A stretch of DNA of 64,000 bases from Aliamphritea hakodatensis (lineage in GTDB: Bacteria; Pseudomonadota; Gammaproteobacteria; Pseudomonadales; Balneatricaceae): positions 930,001 to 994,000 of the forward strand of contig NZ_AP025281.1 in NCBI RefSeq assembly GCF_024347195.1, written 5' to 3'. Of this stretch, positions 52,795-61,234 are shown in pieces. The position numbers and the translations under genes are program-made. The stretch's first letter is position 1, and every line of letters starts with the position of its first letter. Under the pieces are notes generated by a model, which worked only from the letters and a program-made list of their open reading frames with translations, did no database searches and was not told the origin of the DNA.

Positions 52795-55373
52795 GCGCTG
52801 TATACCTCCGTGTTACGGTGCTTCTTTTCGTTGTTTTCGTCGGCCGTGTCCGTGTGTTCAGGCTGAGACGCGGGGTGATGGCTGACCGGCAGGCTCAGCA
52901 GTGCCCGGGTGCCGCCGGTGCCTTTTCTGCCGGGGATGGCCTGAATGCTGATATGCCCATGATGTTGCCGGACAATCCGCTGCACAATGGCCAGCCCCAG
53001 CCCGGTGCCTTTGGCTCTGGTGGTGAAAAAGGGTTCGAAGACTTTGTCTCCCAGACAGGGGTCGACCCCTTTGCCGTTATTGCAGATTTCTACTTCCAGT
53101 TTGGGGCCCTGATCGGTGAAGATCAGCCGGCTGCGCAGGCTGACCCGGGCAAGCTGGCCGTGATTGTCGTCCGCTGCCTGAATCGCATTGACCACCAGAT
53201 TCTGAATCACCTGCCGCAGTTTGGCGGGGTCGGCATGGATGGTGGGTAGGTTATCCCCCAGATCCTGGTCGATGAATATATTGCGGTCTTTAATCAGCCG
53301 TAACTGGCTCATGATGACCTGTTCGGTGAGGGTGTTCACCGACAGCCATTCAGGGTTCAGGTCCGCGGGCCGCGAGTAACTGAGCAGGTCTTCAAGGATA
53401 TTATCCATATAGCGGATCTGTTCCAGAGAGATCTGACACAGCTCCTGGGTTTCCTGATCAATGCCGGGTTTACGGCGTGTGAGCTGAATCCCTACTCTGA
53501 TTGAACTCAGGGGATTGCGCAGGTCATGGGCGATCATGTTGGCCATGCGGCCCACGGCTGCCAGCTGTTCGTTGCGGATACGTTCCTGGATCTCCTGCTC
53601 AAGCTGGTGTTGCAGGTGTTTCTCGGCGGTGACATCCTGTTTGACGGCGATGAAGGAAAGGGTTTCGCCCGTGCTGTTGCGTACCGGGGAGATCATCGCC
53701 CGTTCCCAGAACAGTTCGCCGTTTTTCTTCCGGTTGTGGAATTCTCCCTGCCAGATACCGCCATCCCGCAGGGTACGCCAGAGGGTCTGGTACTGTTCGT
53801 CGCTGGTATAGCCGGATTTCAGGAAGCCAGGATTACGGCCCTGTACTTCATCAGGGCTGTAACCGCTGAGCTGACAGAAGGCCGGATTCACATAGGTGAT
53901 ATGGCCGTGGGTATTGGTGATCATCACGGCATTGGCGCTTTGCTCTACCGCCTGGGTGAGCTGGATCAGCTGTTTTTCCCGGGCCAGCCGGGCGGTGATG
54001 TCTTCCCCGACCAGGGTAATTCGCCGGGTGTCGTTGTCGTTCTGCTGTTGCAGGGTGCAGGTCCAGGCGAAGGTCAGGGTCTGGCCGGTACGGCTAAGGA
54101 TATTTTGCAGAAAGCGGCAGGGGCCGCTGGCCTGTTCTGCGGCTTCCAGTAATTCATGCCAGAGGGTGGGACTGTCATCGGCGACCATTTCAAACCAGTT
54201 ACACTGCAGCAACTGGTCACGGCTATAACCGGTGCGTTGCAGAAAGTGATCGTTACAGAAACTGATGCGGGCATCTTCATTCAGGGCGACGGCAGCCAGC
54301 TGAATGTCTTCGAACAGATGCCGGAAGCTGCGTTCATAGGCATTCAGTTCCATGGCGCCCCGGTGGCGCAGCTGATACCGGGCGTGCATCACCGACCCGA
54401 TGATTAACATCATGAGGACCAGCCCGAATCCCGGCAGGTTGGCATAGACGAAATCGGTACGTACCTGTTGCAGGGCATGGCTGTTCAGCACGGTGAAAAT
54501 CTTCCAGCGGTGGTTGCCGGTGGCGTTTCTGATTTCCAGGGTATTGAAGGCAAAGAAACGGTCGTTAAAGATCAGTTCGCCCCTTGAGGTCCGGTTGATC
54601 CGTTCCCAGAGTTGCGGGGTGCTTTCCGCCAGCAGGTTTTTATCGCTGAAGCTCACCCGGTTGCTGCTGGCCTGCGGGCGGATCAGGCTGTAACCGTACT
54701 GGCTGACCAGCGCGATGGTATCCAGTTTAAGGGCGGTATCCCCCCAGACCCGTTCGAACAGCTCTGCACCGTCCAGATTGACAATCACAATGCCCAGCGC
54801 CTGCCCGGTGGGGCTGGTCACCCTTGCAGCGACCCTGAGGGTAGGATTGTTGGTTTCGACTTTGCCCCGGTCGACGTTCAGATCAAAGGGCGATACATAG
54901 ACCTGCCCCTGTTCCAGTGCCATTCCCTGCTGAAAGTAATAACGGTGGGCTTTGTTTTGCAGCCGTGTTGCGGCAACCGGTGCTTTCTGGCGGCTCTGGT
55001 TTATCCGTACCACTTCTCTGCCCCGGGCGTTGATAAACCGCAGCTGTGCATAGCTGGGTTTATGGCGGGCAAAACGCAGCAGATTATCGGTCAGTTGCTG
55101 CACCCCGCGGGGGGCATCAAGCTTCATCCGCGCGGCCAGATTGGTCATGATCTGTACATCGGCAATCATGTTGTCCAACTGGGTGGACATCAGTTGCCGG
55201 GTGCGCTCCGTCGCTGAACGTTCCTGCTGCTGGATCAGGTTGACCTGTTGCTGCAGGGTTACCTCATAGAGTGCGGTGAGTACCAGACCCAGTATCAGCA
55301 GGCCCGGCAGCAGGGTTTTAAGCGCCGCTAGTAAGTAGCGGCGCCGGGACAGCTGTTCTCTTGGAAATGTCAT
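52791..55373 (-). CDS. Membrane sensor histidine kinase with periplasmic sensor and two PAS domains
   Basis: This 860-aa kinase has a first transmembrane helix at about 13-33 and a long periplasmic sensor region (about 35-300) of dCache type. A second helix lies at about 305-327, two PAS domains at about 350-590, and then the HisKA box with the phospho-acceptor His in MIAHDLRNPLSS. The HATPase has QNLVVNAIQAA, CNNGKGVD and KGTGLGLAIV. It should phosphorylate the response regulator encoded next. The large periplasmic part could sense an anion outside the cell, and the PAS domains a redox state; neither is shown. Confidence 0.9.
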   Translation of the reverse strand: MTFPREQLSRRRYLLAALKTLLPGLLILGLVLTALYEVTLQQQVNLIQQQERSATERTRQLMSTQLDNMIADVQIMTNLAARMKLDAPRGVQQLTDNLLRFARHKPSYAQLRFINARGREVVRINQSRQKAPVAATRLQNKAHRYYFQQGMALEQGQVYVSPFDLNVDRGKVETNNPTLRVAARVTSPTGQALGIVIVNLDGAELFERVWGDTALKLDTIALVSQYGYSLIRPQASSNRVSFSDKNLLAESTPQLWERINRTSRGELIFNDRFFAFNTLEIRNATGNHRWKIFTVLNSHALQQVRTDFVYANLPGFGLVLMMLIIGSVMHARYQLRHRGAMELNAYERSFRHLFEDIQLAAVALNEDARISFCNDHFLQRTGYSRDQLLQCNWFEMVADDSPTLWHELLEAAEQASGPCRFLQNILSRTGQTLTFAWTCTLQQQNDNDTRRITLVGEDITARLAREKQLIQLTQAVEQSANAVMITNTHGHITYVNPAFCQLSGYSPDEVQGRNPGFLKSGYTSDEQYQTLWRTLRDGGIWQGEFHNRKKNGELFWERAMISPVRNSTGETLSFIAVKQDVTAEKHLQHQLEQEIQERIRNEQLAAVGRMANMIAHDLRNPLSSIRVGIQLTRRKPGIDQETQELCQISLEQIRYMDNILEDLLSYSRPADLNPEWLSVNTLTEQVIMSQLRLIKDRNIFIDQDLGDNLPTIHADPAKLRQVIQNLVVNAIQAADDNHGQLARVSLRSRLIFTDQGPKLEVEICNNGKGVDPCLGDKVFEPFFTTRAKGTGLGLAIVQRIVRQHHGHISIQAIPGRKGTGGTRALLSLPVSHHPASQPEHTDTADENNEKKHRNTEVYSA

Positions 55374-55389
55374 GCTGCTCAGCAGGTAT

Positions 55390-57822
55390 CTATGTGCGGG
55401 TCAGATAGCTGAGCATCTGCAGTGCCTTAGGCCGCTGCCGGGCAAAGTCCTCATTAAGAATGGGTGTCAGCAGTAACCGGGCTGCCTGGTCCGGCGCAAG
55501 GCTGGCGAGGGTTTCTGCTATTTTGCCGGTCAGTGCTGAGTTGCTCAGCCCCAGCTCTGTTAACTGAGCGATCAGCGCGGTATCGGTGCTGAGCGGTTTG
55601 ACGGCCTGTTCGGCAATCAGATAGTCGCAGGCGGCCAATACCACCCCGTCCACCGGGTCCTGCAGGCATTCGCGAACAACGCTGATAACCGAGTCCGGCG
55701 AGCCTTTTGGCAGGATTTTCTGCAGCGCCCGTAAGCTTTCCATGCGCACATTGCTGTCTTCGTCCAGCAGGGCCTGCTTCAGCACCGGGATGGGTTTGCG
55801 GCTGGCCAGTGCACCCAGTGTCCGGGCTGACATCTGCCGGATCTGATCCGTGCCGGCCAGTAACAGGGTGGACAGCGGGCCGACGGCATTTTCCAGCGCG
55901 CTGAGGCGATTATCCTGTTCCGCGATCTGCGCCAGACTGCTGACCACTTCCAGCACATAGTGCGGATCTTCGCATAGCAGGCCTTTGAGTAACTGTTCAG
56001 CACTGTCATTGCTGATCAGTTTGCCCAGCGCCCGGACGGCCAGTAGCTGGTTGTTGTATTCCGGCAGTCTGGCTATTTTCTTACGGTTCAGATTCAGTTT
56101 GCTGCCGGTATCCAGATGGCCAACCACAATGCCCCCGAAGGTGTGCATATCCTCAGGCAGTTCTTCGACCATTTCACGGATATGCTCGCCCCGGCCGGTG
56201 TCTTCCGTCCGGCTTTCACTTTGCAGGCTGGCTTCCACATTGGCCAGATTAATGGCGTCCAGTGTGGAGCGGGGTTTCGGTTTATGGACTTTGGGATCCG
56301 TTTCGTCCGGGGGATCCGGAAGGGGATATGCTTCGCCAAAGTTGGCCAGGATCTGTGCCATCCGTTCTTCATCGCTGAGGGGCTGTGGCGGGTTGTCCGG
56401 GTCTCCGGCGGCGTTAACCATAACGCTCGGGATCATCTGGTTGTCCTGACCGTCTGCCGGGGCATCAGCGTTTGCCAGCTGTTGCTGCAGTTTGTCTGAA
56501 CAAATGTCTTCGCCGGCCAGATAGAGGGCCAGTAAATCGGTGCAGCTGAAACGGTTTTTCGTGGCCGGTTGCTGCGCCAGTTGTACCAGTGTTTCCATAA
56601 CGACCTGACGCATGGCCGCGGTTTCATTCTGTAACAGGTTGTTCAGGGGGAGCAGGCAGTTTTGCGGATCAGCGGGCAAGTGCGCCAGTGCAGACACCAG
56701 ACGTCGCCGGGTCGTCAGGGGCAGGCCGGTTTCTTCTAAACGCGCCAGAATTTGTTGCTGGGCATCGCTGATGCGGACTTTATGCAGCAGCTGTACAGCG
56801 GCTTCAGTTTCTTCGCCGTCGGCGGAGTTAAGGCTTTCCCGGATAGCGCTTTGCAGTGATGCCTGTTCCTGCAGTTCTTCCGCTAGAAGATCCCGGCTGA
56901 TTAACTGATCGAGGGCGTTGAGAATCAGCCCCCGCCCCCGGGCATCCAGTTGCTGATGCAGTTCGGTAAATTTTTCCGGCGTCAGGTGTTTACTGTGGTA
57001 GGGCTGAAGGTGTGGCAGCATGGATTGTGCCGCATTCAGTGCCTGCTGGCGTACGTCCGTGTCCTGATCTTTCAGCAGATACAGCAGATCGATGAAGTAC
57101 TTCATTGCCTGTCGCTGGCCAATGGCCTGAGCGGCGTGGCTGCGTACGTCCGGCTGATCATGGCGCAGGCCTTTAAAGACCGCAATCAGGCTGGCGTCAC
57201 ATTCGCACTGGCCCAGAGCGTTCATGCTGCGGCGGACAATCCGTGGCTGATTGCTGCGGCTCAGTTCGATGACCGCGCTGATACCCGGCTCACCGCAGCG
57301 GCTTAAGGCCCGCAGAATATCTGCTTCGATATCCAGCGGTTCTTCTTCCAGTACATTTAACAGCACCGGCACTGCATCGCTGTGGCCGAGCCGGCCGAGT
57401 GCGTTGACAGCGTTCAGCTGGATGTCCCACCAGTCATCCCATTCTTCCACGAAGTCATTGGCGGCGGGGTTGCCTTTTGCCCAGCTGAGCAGAGCCGCCA
57501 TTGCTGCGGGATGATCCAGTCTGGCCAGCGCATTCGCCGCCGCTGCTTTGGCATCTCCCTCGGGATGCTGCTCAACAACGGCAATCAGCCGGCTGATCAG
57601 GTCGTCAGTATTTCCGGCGGGTTTCAGGTGCCCGAGTGCGTCAGCGGCATCGACACAGACATCGATATCTTCGTGGCAGAGGTTGTCCAGCAGTGCCTGA
57701 AGGTTGTTATGGGCACCGGTCTGGCCTGCTGCCCGGGCCGCGTAGCAGCGGTCGGCTTCATCACCCTGAGTCAGCAGATGGTTGAGTACCTGATTGAATT
57801 GGTCGCGCACTGCAATAGACAT
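55390..57822 (-). CDS. HEAT-repeat protein
   Basis: This 810-aa protein is built of repeating helical pairs of the HEAT/PBS-lyase type throughout (for example DALGHLKPAGNTDDLISRL, NALGRLGHSDAVPVLLNVL, NALGQCECDASLIAVFKGL, RTLGALASRKPIPVLKQAL). An acidic Pro/Asp-rich stretch without repeats lies at about 470-560. It has no signal peptide or catalytic motif and is likely a cytoplasmic scaffold. It is the first gene of a run with the kinase (16 bp) and the sigma-54 regulator. Its start faces the idr operon. AGAGGAT precedes the ATG. A role in iodate-linked signalling is inferred from position only. Confidence 0.78.
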   Translation of the reverse strand: MSIAVRDQFNQVLNHLLTQGDEADRCYAARAAGQTGAHNNLQALLDNLCHEDIDVCVDAADALGHLKPAGNTDDLISRLIAVVEQHPEGDAKAAAANALARLDHPAAMAALLSWAKGNPAANDFVEEWDDWWDIQLNAVNALGRLGHSDAVPVLLNVLEEEPLDIEADILRALSRCGEPGISAVIELSRSNQPRIVRRSMNALGQCECDASLIAVFKGLRHDQPDVRSHAAQAIGQRQAMKYFIDLLYLLKDQDTDVRQQALNAAQSMLPHLQPYHSKHLTPEKFTELHQQLDARGRGLILNALDQLISRDLLAEELQEQASLQSAIRESLNSADGEETEAAVQLLHKVRISDAQQQILARLEETGLPLTTRRRLVSALAHLPADPQNCLLPLNNLLQNETAAMRQVVMETLVQLAQQPATKNRFSCTDLLALYLAGEDICSDKLQQQLANADAPADGQDNQMIPSVMVNAAGDPDNPPQPLSDEERMAQILANFGEAYPLPDPPDETDPKVHKPKPRSTLDAINLANVEASLQSESRTEDTGRGEHIREMVEELPEDMHTFGGIVVGHLDTGSKLNLNRKKIARLPEYNNQLLAVRALGKLISNDSAEQLLKGLLCEDPHYVLEVVSSLAQIAEQDNRLSALENAVGPLSTLLLAGTDQIRQMSARTLGALASRKPIPVLKQALLDEDSNVRMESLRALQKILPKGSPDSVISVVRECLQDPVDGVVLAACDYLIAEQAVKPLSTDTALIAQLTELGLSNSALTGKIAETLASLAPDQAARLLLTPILNEDFARQRPKALQMLSYLTRT

Positions 57823-57994
57823 AACGAATCCTCTTCTGGTCTGAGGGCGGGGGCTGAAAGACAGCGGCTGCCAACGGTGAATTTCCAGTTTATGCCATTG
57901 TTTGCCCCGATCTGTTGATGTGTATCAAGGCCATGAGCGTTGTTGCTACCGGGGAGAATCAGTTCATTTATAGTCAACAGTGCAGGATTGAACG

Positions 57995-58022
57995 AAACGT
58001 TAAATCAGCCCGGCAGCTTGCC
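57995..58022 (+). promoter_or_regulatory. Candidate upstream activating site, copy 1
   Basis: This is the first copy of a direct repeat of form AAACGTTA-n-ATC-n5-GGCA-n-TTGCC. Its first base is exactly 42 bp before that of copy 2, four turns of the helix. It is about 105-130 bp upstream of the -24 element of the idr promoter, where enhancer sites of NtrC-type regulators lie. Confidence 0.55.
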
Positions 58023-58036
58023 TGGAATATTGCATA

Positions 58037-58063
58037 AAACGTTACATCGCTGCGGCACTTGCC
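58037..58063 (+). promoter_or_regulatory. Candidate upstream activating site, copy 2
   Basis: The second copy of the AAACGTTA-n-ATC-n5-GGCA-TTGCC repeat ends about 62 bp before the -24 element. A perfect 8-bp inverted repeat (CATCGCTG-n10-CAGCGATG, 58045-58070) overlaps its right part, giving the two-fold symmetry expected for a Fis-type HTH dimer. Confidence 0.58.
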
Positions 58064-58070
58064 AGCGATG
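58045..58070. repeat. Inverted repeat in the idr/HEAT intergenic region
   Basis: Perfect 8-bp arms CATCGCTG / CAGCGATG with a 10-base spacer lie between the divergent HEAT and idr operons. This fits a dimeric regulator's operator. No T run follows, so it is not a terminator. Confidence 0.6.
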
Positions 58071-58122
58071 CCATTAATTTTAATTTGTTGTTTTTATTTG
58101 GTTTTATCTCGTTTCTTGTGAG

Positions 58123-58139
58123 TTGGTACTGATCCTGCA
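58123..58139 (+). promoter_or_regulatory. Sigma-54 (-24/-12) promoter of the idr operon
   Basis: TTGGTACTGATCCTGCA has the invariant GG and GC at exactly 10 bp spacing and matches the consensus TTGGCAC-n4-TTGCA at most positions. Transcription would begin near 58150, leaving a leader of about 95 bases before idrP2. A sigma-54 activator gene lies in the divergent operon. Confidence 0.65.
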
Positions 58140-58245
58140 CAGACATGTTCGCAATGTGTTTACCACGCAACAGCCGCTTTTACGGAAGTGGCATACGTCG
58201 CCAGATGACATCACAGGGTAAACAATCACGAGGTGAGAAATAGCA

Positions 58246-59358
58246 ATGAGAATTCGGCAAAGTAAACAACGCCCCTGGCTGGTTGCCGGTGTAATGGCCG
58301 CGGCGTTTACGGCGGCTGGTCTGCAGGCTGCTGAAGATAATTCCCGGCAGTTGCCGCCGCTGAAAACCGATCCGGCGAAAGCTGAGCTGGGTAAGCGACT
58401 GTTTTTTGATAAGCGTCTTTCCGGTGACACCGCACTGAGCTGTGCCAGCTGTCACCAGCCTGAAAGCGGGTATTCCTATCCTGAAGCCTTGTCTCCGGGG
58501 TATCCGGGCAGCGGACATTTCCGTAACAGCCCGACACTGATCAACACTGTGTATAAGGATCAGTGGTTCCACGATGGCCGTCTGGGGACCAACCTGAACG
58601 ATGTCACCCGGGAAATGATTACCGAAGATTACCTGATGAACATGGATATGCGCCTGATGCAGGAGCGTATCAAGCAGGACCCGGTGTATGTGCAGATGTT
58701 TAAGGATGCCGGCTACGGCGAGCCTTCTAACGGTTCAGTGCGTAAAGCCATACCTGAATACCTGAAGACCCTGACATCCCGGAATGTGCCGTTCGATAAC
58801 GGCACTCTGAGCGCTGCCGCCAAACGGGGCCAGACACTGTTCGAAGGTAAAGCCGGTTGCAACCAGTGCCATACCGGGCCGCTGTTCTCTGACAGCGAAG
58901 CCCATAACACCGGGGTGGCAGAAAACTTTGATATCTTCCTCGATCCGCAGCGGCATCAGTCTTTCATTGCCTTCAATATGTTCATGGGTAACGAGAATTA
59001 CATGAACCTGAAGCGTGATGTGGGTGCCCACGTACAAAGCCATAAGGCTGACGGCTCAGATATCGGTAAGTTCATGACGCCGACTCTGCGCGAGCTGAAA
59101 TACAGCGCCCCCTATATGCATAACGGCACCCTGCAAACCCTGCAGGAAGTGGTGTCTTTCTACAACGGCGGTGGCGGTGAAGACAGCAACAAGAGCCCGC
59201 TGATCAGGCCGCTGGGTTTGTCTGTTAAAGAACAGCGGGATCTGGTGAGTTTCCTGGAAGCGTTGTCCGGTGATCCGCTGAATACCCCGGATTATGTCTG
59301 GCAAGCCGATGATTACAGCTATCAGGTAATCGAGAACTGGCAGAGCGCCAGGAACTGA
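58246..59358 (+). CDS. idrP2: Di-haem cytochrome c peroxidase-family protein of the iodate reductase cluster
   Basis: This 370-aa exported protein has a signal peptide (cleavage after about LQAA, residue 29) and two haem c sites, Cys66-x2-Cys69-His70 (CASCH) and Cys205-x2-Cys208-His209 (CNQCH). It belongs to the MauG/CcpA family. In the known idr clusters two such proteins accompany the reductase and are thought to remove peroxide or hypoiodous acid by-products of iodate reduction. I call this one idrP2 because it is farthest from idrB; the P1/P2 naming is from memory and could be reversed. GAGGTGAG precedes the ATG. Confidence 0.8.
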   Translation: MRIRQSKQRPWLVAGVMAAAFTAAGLQAAEDNSRQLPPLKTDPAKAELGKRLFFDKRLSGDTALSCASCHQPESGYSYPEALSPGYPGSGHFRNSPTLINTVYKDQWFHDGRLGTNLNDVTREMITEDYLMNMDMRLMQERIKQDPVYVQMFKDAGYGEPSNGSVRKAIPEYLKTLTSRNVPFDNGTLSAAAKRGQTLFEGKAGCNQCHTGPLFSDSEAHNTGVAENFDIFLDPQRHQSFIAFNMFMGNENYMNLKRDVGAHVQSHKADGSDIGKFMTPTLRELKYSAPYMHNGTLQTLQEVVSFYNGGGGEDSNKSPLIRPLGLSVKEQRDLVSFLEALSGDPLNTPDYVWQADDYSYQVIENWQSARN

Positions 59359-59372
59359 GGGGGATGCGAATT

Positions 59373-60647
59373 ATGAAACTTAACCGAAAAGCCCGGCTGT
59401 TTGCCATGACAGTTGCCGCCAGTACCGCTGCCTGCTCTTCCATTAATGCTGACAGCAAAGATGTTTCCGGAAATGCCATGTCTGAGGTCTCCGTTGCCAT
59501 TGCTGATGCGATGCGTGCCGGTCAGAACCAGCCTGCCAGAACCATTCAGTTCGGCGATCAGACTTACCCTGCACTGGCTGCGTTAGGGCCGGTGCCGGTA
59601 CCGCCGGATAACCCGATGAGTGATGAGAAAGTCGAACTGGGCAAGATCCTGTTCTTCGATGGCCGTTTGGGCGGTGACGGGTCTACCTCCTGTGCCAGCT
59701 GTCATGTGCCGTCTATGGGCTGGGACTGGCCGGATGATGTTTCCCTGGGGTATCCGGGCACCATTCACTGGCGTAATTCCCAGACCATCATTAACTCCGC
59801 CTATTACGACAAGCTGTTCTGGGCCGGTTCTTCGAAATCACTGGAAGCCCAGGCCCGTTCTGCAGCAAAAGGTGGCGTTGCCGGCAACGGTGAAAACGAC
59901 ATTATGGAAGCCCGGCTGGCGCTGATTCCTGAATACCGCCAGCGGTTTAAGGATGTGTTCGGGGATAACTGGCCGAAAATCAGCAACGCCTGGATGGCGA
60001 TTGCCGCCTATGAACGCACCCTGGTACAGCGGGATACACCGCTGGATAACTACCTGAACGGTGATGAAAACGCCCTCACCGGTGAGCAACTGGAAGGTAA
60101 AGAACTGTTCGAAGGTAAGGCCGGCTGTGTGCAGTGTCATAACGGCGCGCTGGCATCTGATCAGAAGTACTACAACATCGGCGTCGCCCCGCTGGAACGC
60201 TGGGAAGAGGATGCGCTGGCGCAGATTACCTTCCGCTATGAACTGTATGCCAAAGGTTCAACGGAAGAGATGTACCGTAAAACCAAGGCGGACCCGGGCG
60301 TTTACTTCCGCGGCAAGCTGCCGGCTATGAAGGGTAAGTTCCGTACCCCGTCGCTGCGTTACATTAAGTATACCGCGCCGTATATGCATAACGGTTCCGT
60401 TGAAACCCTTGAAGACGTGATCGACTTCTACAACAAGGGCGGGATTACCCGGGCCGGTACAACTACCGCGTTTCCGCAGACCAAGTCTGAGCTGATCCGG
60501 CCACTGGGGCTGACCAGAGAAGAAAAGCAACAGCTGCTGGCTTTCCTGGATGCATTCAGCGGCGAGAAGATGAAAACCAAACGCCCGACACTGCCACCTT
60601 ACGAGCCGCTGTTCTCTGAGCAAGAACTGCAGGAGGCGAGAAAATGA
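59373..60647 (+). CDS. idrP1: Second di-haem cytochrome c peroxidase-family protein
   Basis: The product has 424 aa. The N-terminus is lipoprotein-like or signal-like, with a Cys at 21 (STAAC, a weak lipobox). Two haem c sites follow: Cys107-x2-Cys110-His111 and Cys252-x2-Cys255-His256. It is only loosely similar to the upstream paralogue, with a longer N-terminal part. The ATG at 59373 is chosen over 59364 because GAGGGGG is then correctly spaced. It overlaps idrB by 4 bp. The pair P2-P1 before the Rieske subunit is the diagnostic arrangement of iodate reductase clusters, as opposed to arsenite oxidase loci. Confidence 0.82.
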   Translation: MKLNRKARLFAMTVAASTAACSSINADSKDVSGNAMSEVSVAIADAMRAGQNQPARTIQFGDQTYPALAALGPVPVPPDNPMSDEKVELGKILFFDGRLGGDGSTSCASCHVPSMGWDWPDDVSLGYPGTIHWRNSQTIINSAYYDKLFWAGSSKSLEAQARSAAKGGVAGNGENDIMEARLALIPEYRQRFKDVFGDNWPKISNAWMAIAAYERTLVQRDTPLDNYLNGDENALTGEQLEGKELFEGKAGCVQCHNGALASDQKYYNIGVAPLERWEEDALAQITFRYELYAKGSTEEMYRKTKADPGVYFRGKLPAMKGKFRTPSLRYIKYTAPYMHNGSVETLEDVIDFYNKGGITRAGTTTAFPQTKSELIRPLGLTREEKQQLLAFLDAFSGEKMKTKRPTLPPYEPLFSEQELQEARK

Positions 60648-61222
60648 GTATTGATAAGTCTAAGCAAACCGCCGAAGAGCACGGCAAATGCATGCTGACC
60701 CGGCGTAAATTCCTGATGTACTCCGGTAGCGCCGCGGCAGCCAGCAGCGTCATTACCCTGAACATGTTTCCCGGCACAGCCATGGCCCGTGATATGCAAG
60801 CAGAAGTGACCACCTATCCGCGAATGCTGGTGGCGAAGCTCAGTGAACTGAAAGACAACCAGCCGGTAGATTTTAACTACCCGGATGACGGCCCGAATTC
60901 CCAGGCAATGCTGGTGAAAATGGGCGTTCAGGGGGGCGGAGGCGTCGGTGATGATCAGGATGTGGTGGCCTTCAGTTATATGTGTACGCATCAGGGTGGT
61001 CCGTTACAGAACGAATATAAGGTGGTGGATGAGCACCGGGTGCTGGGACAGTGCCCGTTCCATCTGTCGACATTCGATCTGCGCCGTCACGGCATCATTG
61101 TCTCCGGTCAGGCTTATGAGAGCCTGCCGCAGGTTTTGCTGGAAGTGGACGGTGACAATGTCTATGCCGTTGGCATCATGGGCCTGTTGTTTGGCCGCGT
61201 TGATAACAAGCTGGTAGGTTAG
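60644..61222 (+). CDS. idrB: Rieske small subunit of the iodate reductase (AioB-like)
   Basis: This 192-aa protein has a Tat signal (LTRRKFLM, Arg20-Arg21, hydrophobic stretch to about 48). The Rieske [2Fe-2S] site is Cys114-x-His116 and Cys137-x2-His140 (CTHQGG, CPFH). This is the layout of arsenite oxidase AioB. Because the catalytic subunit has no Tat signal of its own, it should be exported bound to this subunit. It accepts or delivers electrons for the molybdenum centre in the periplasm. It overlaps idrP1 by 4 bp and precedes idrA by 12 bp. Confidence 0.88.
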   Translation: MSIDKSKQTAEEHGKCMLTRRKFLMYSGSAAAASSVITLNMFPGTAMARDMQAEVTTYPRMLVAKLSELKDNQPVDFNYPDDGPNSQAMLVKMGVQGGGGVGDDQDVVAFSYMCTHQGGPLQNEYKVVDEHRVLGQCPFHLSTFDLRRHGIIVSGQAYESLPQVLLEVDGDNVYAVGIMGLLFGRVDNKLVG

Positions 61223-61234
61223 AAGGAGCGCATC

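Noticed and set aside
58052..58068. A sigma-54 promoter in the GCGGCACTTGCC region
   Set aside because: The GG and GC pairs are not at the required 10-bp spacing. The sequence is better explained as part of the repeat and palindrome.
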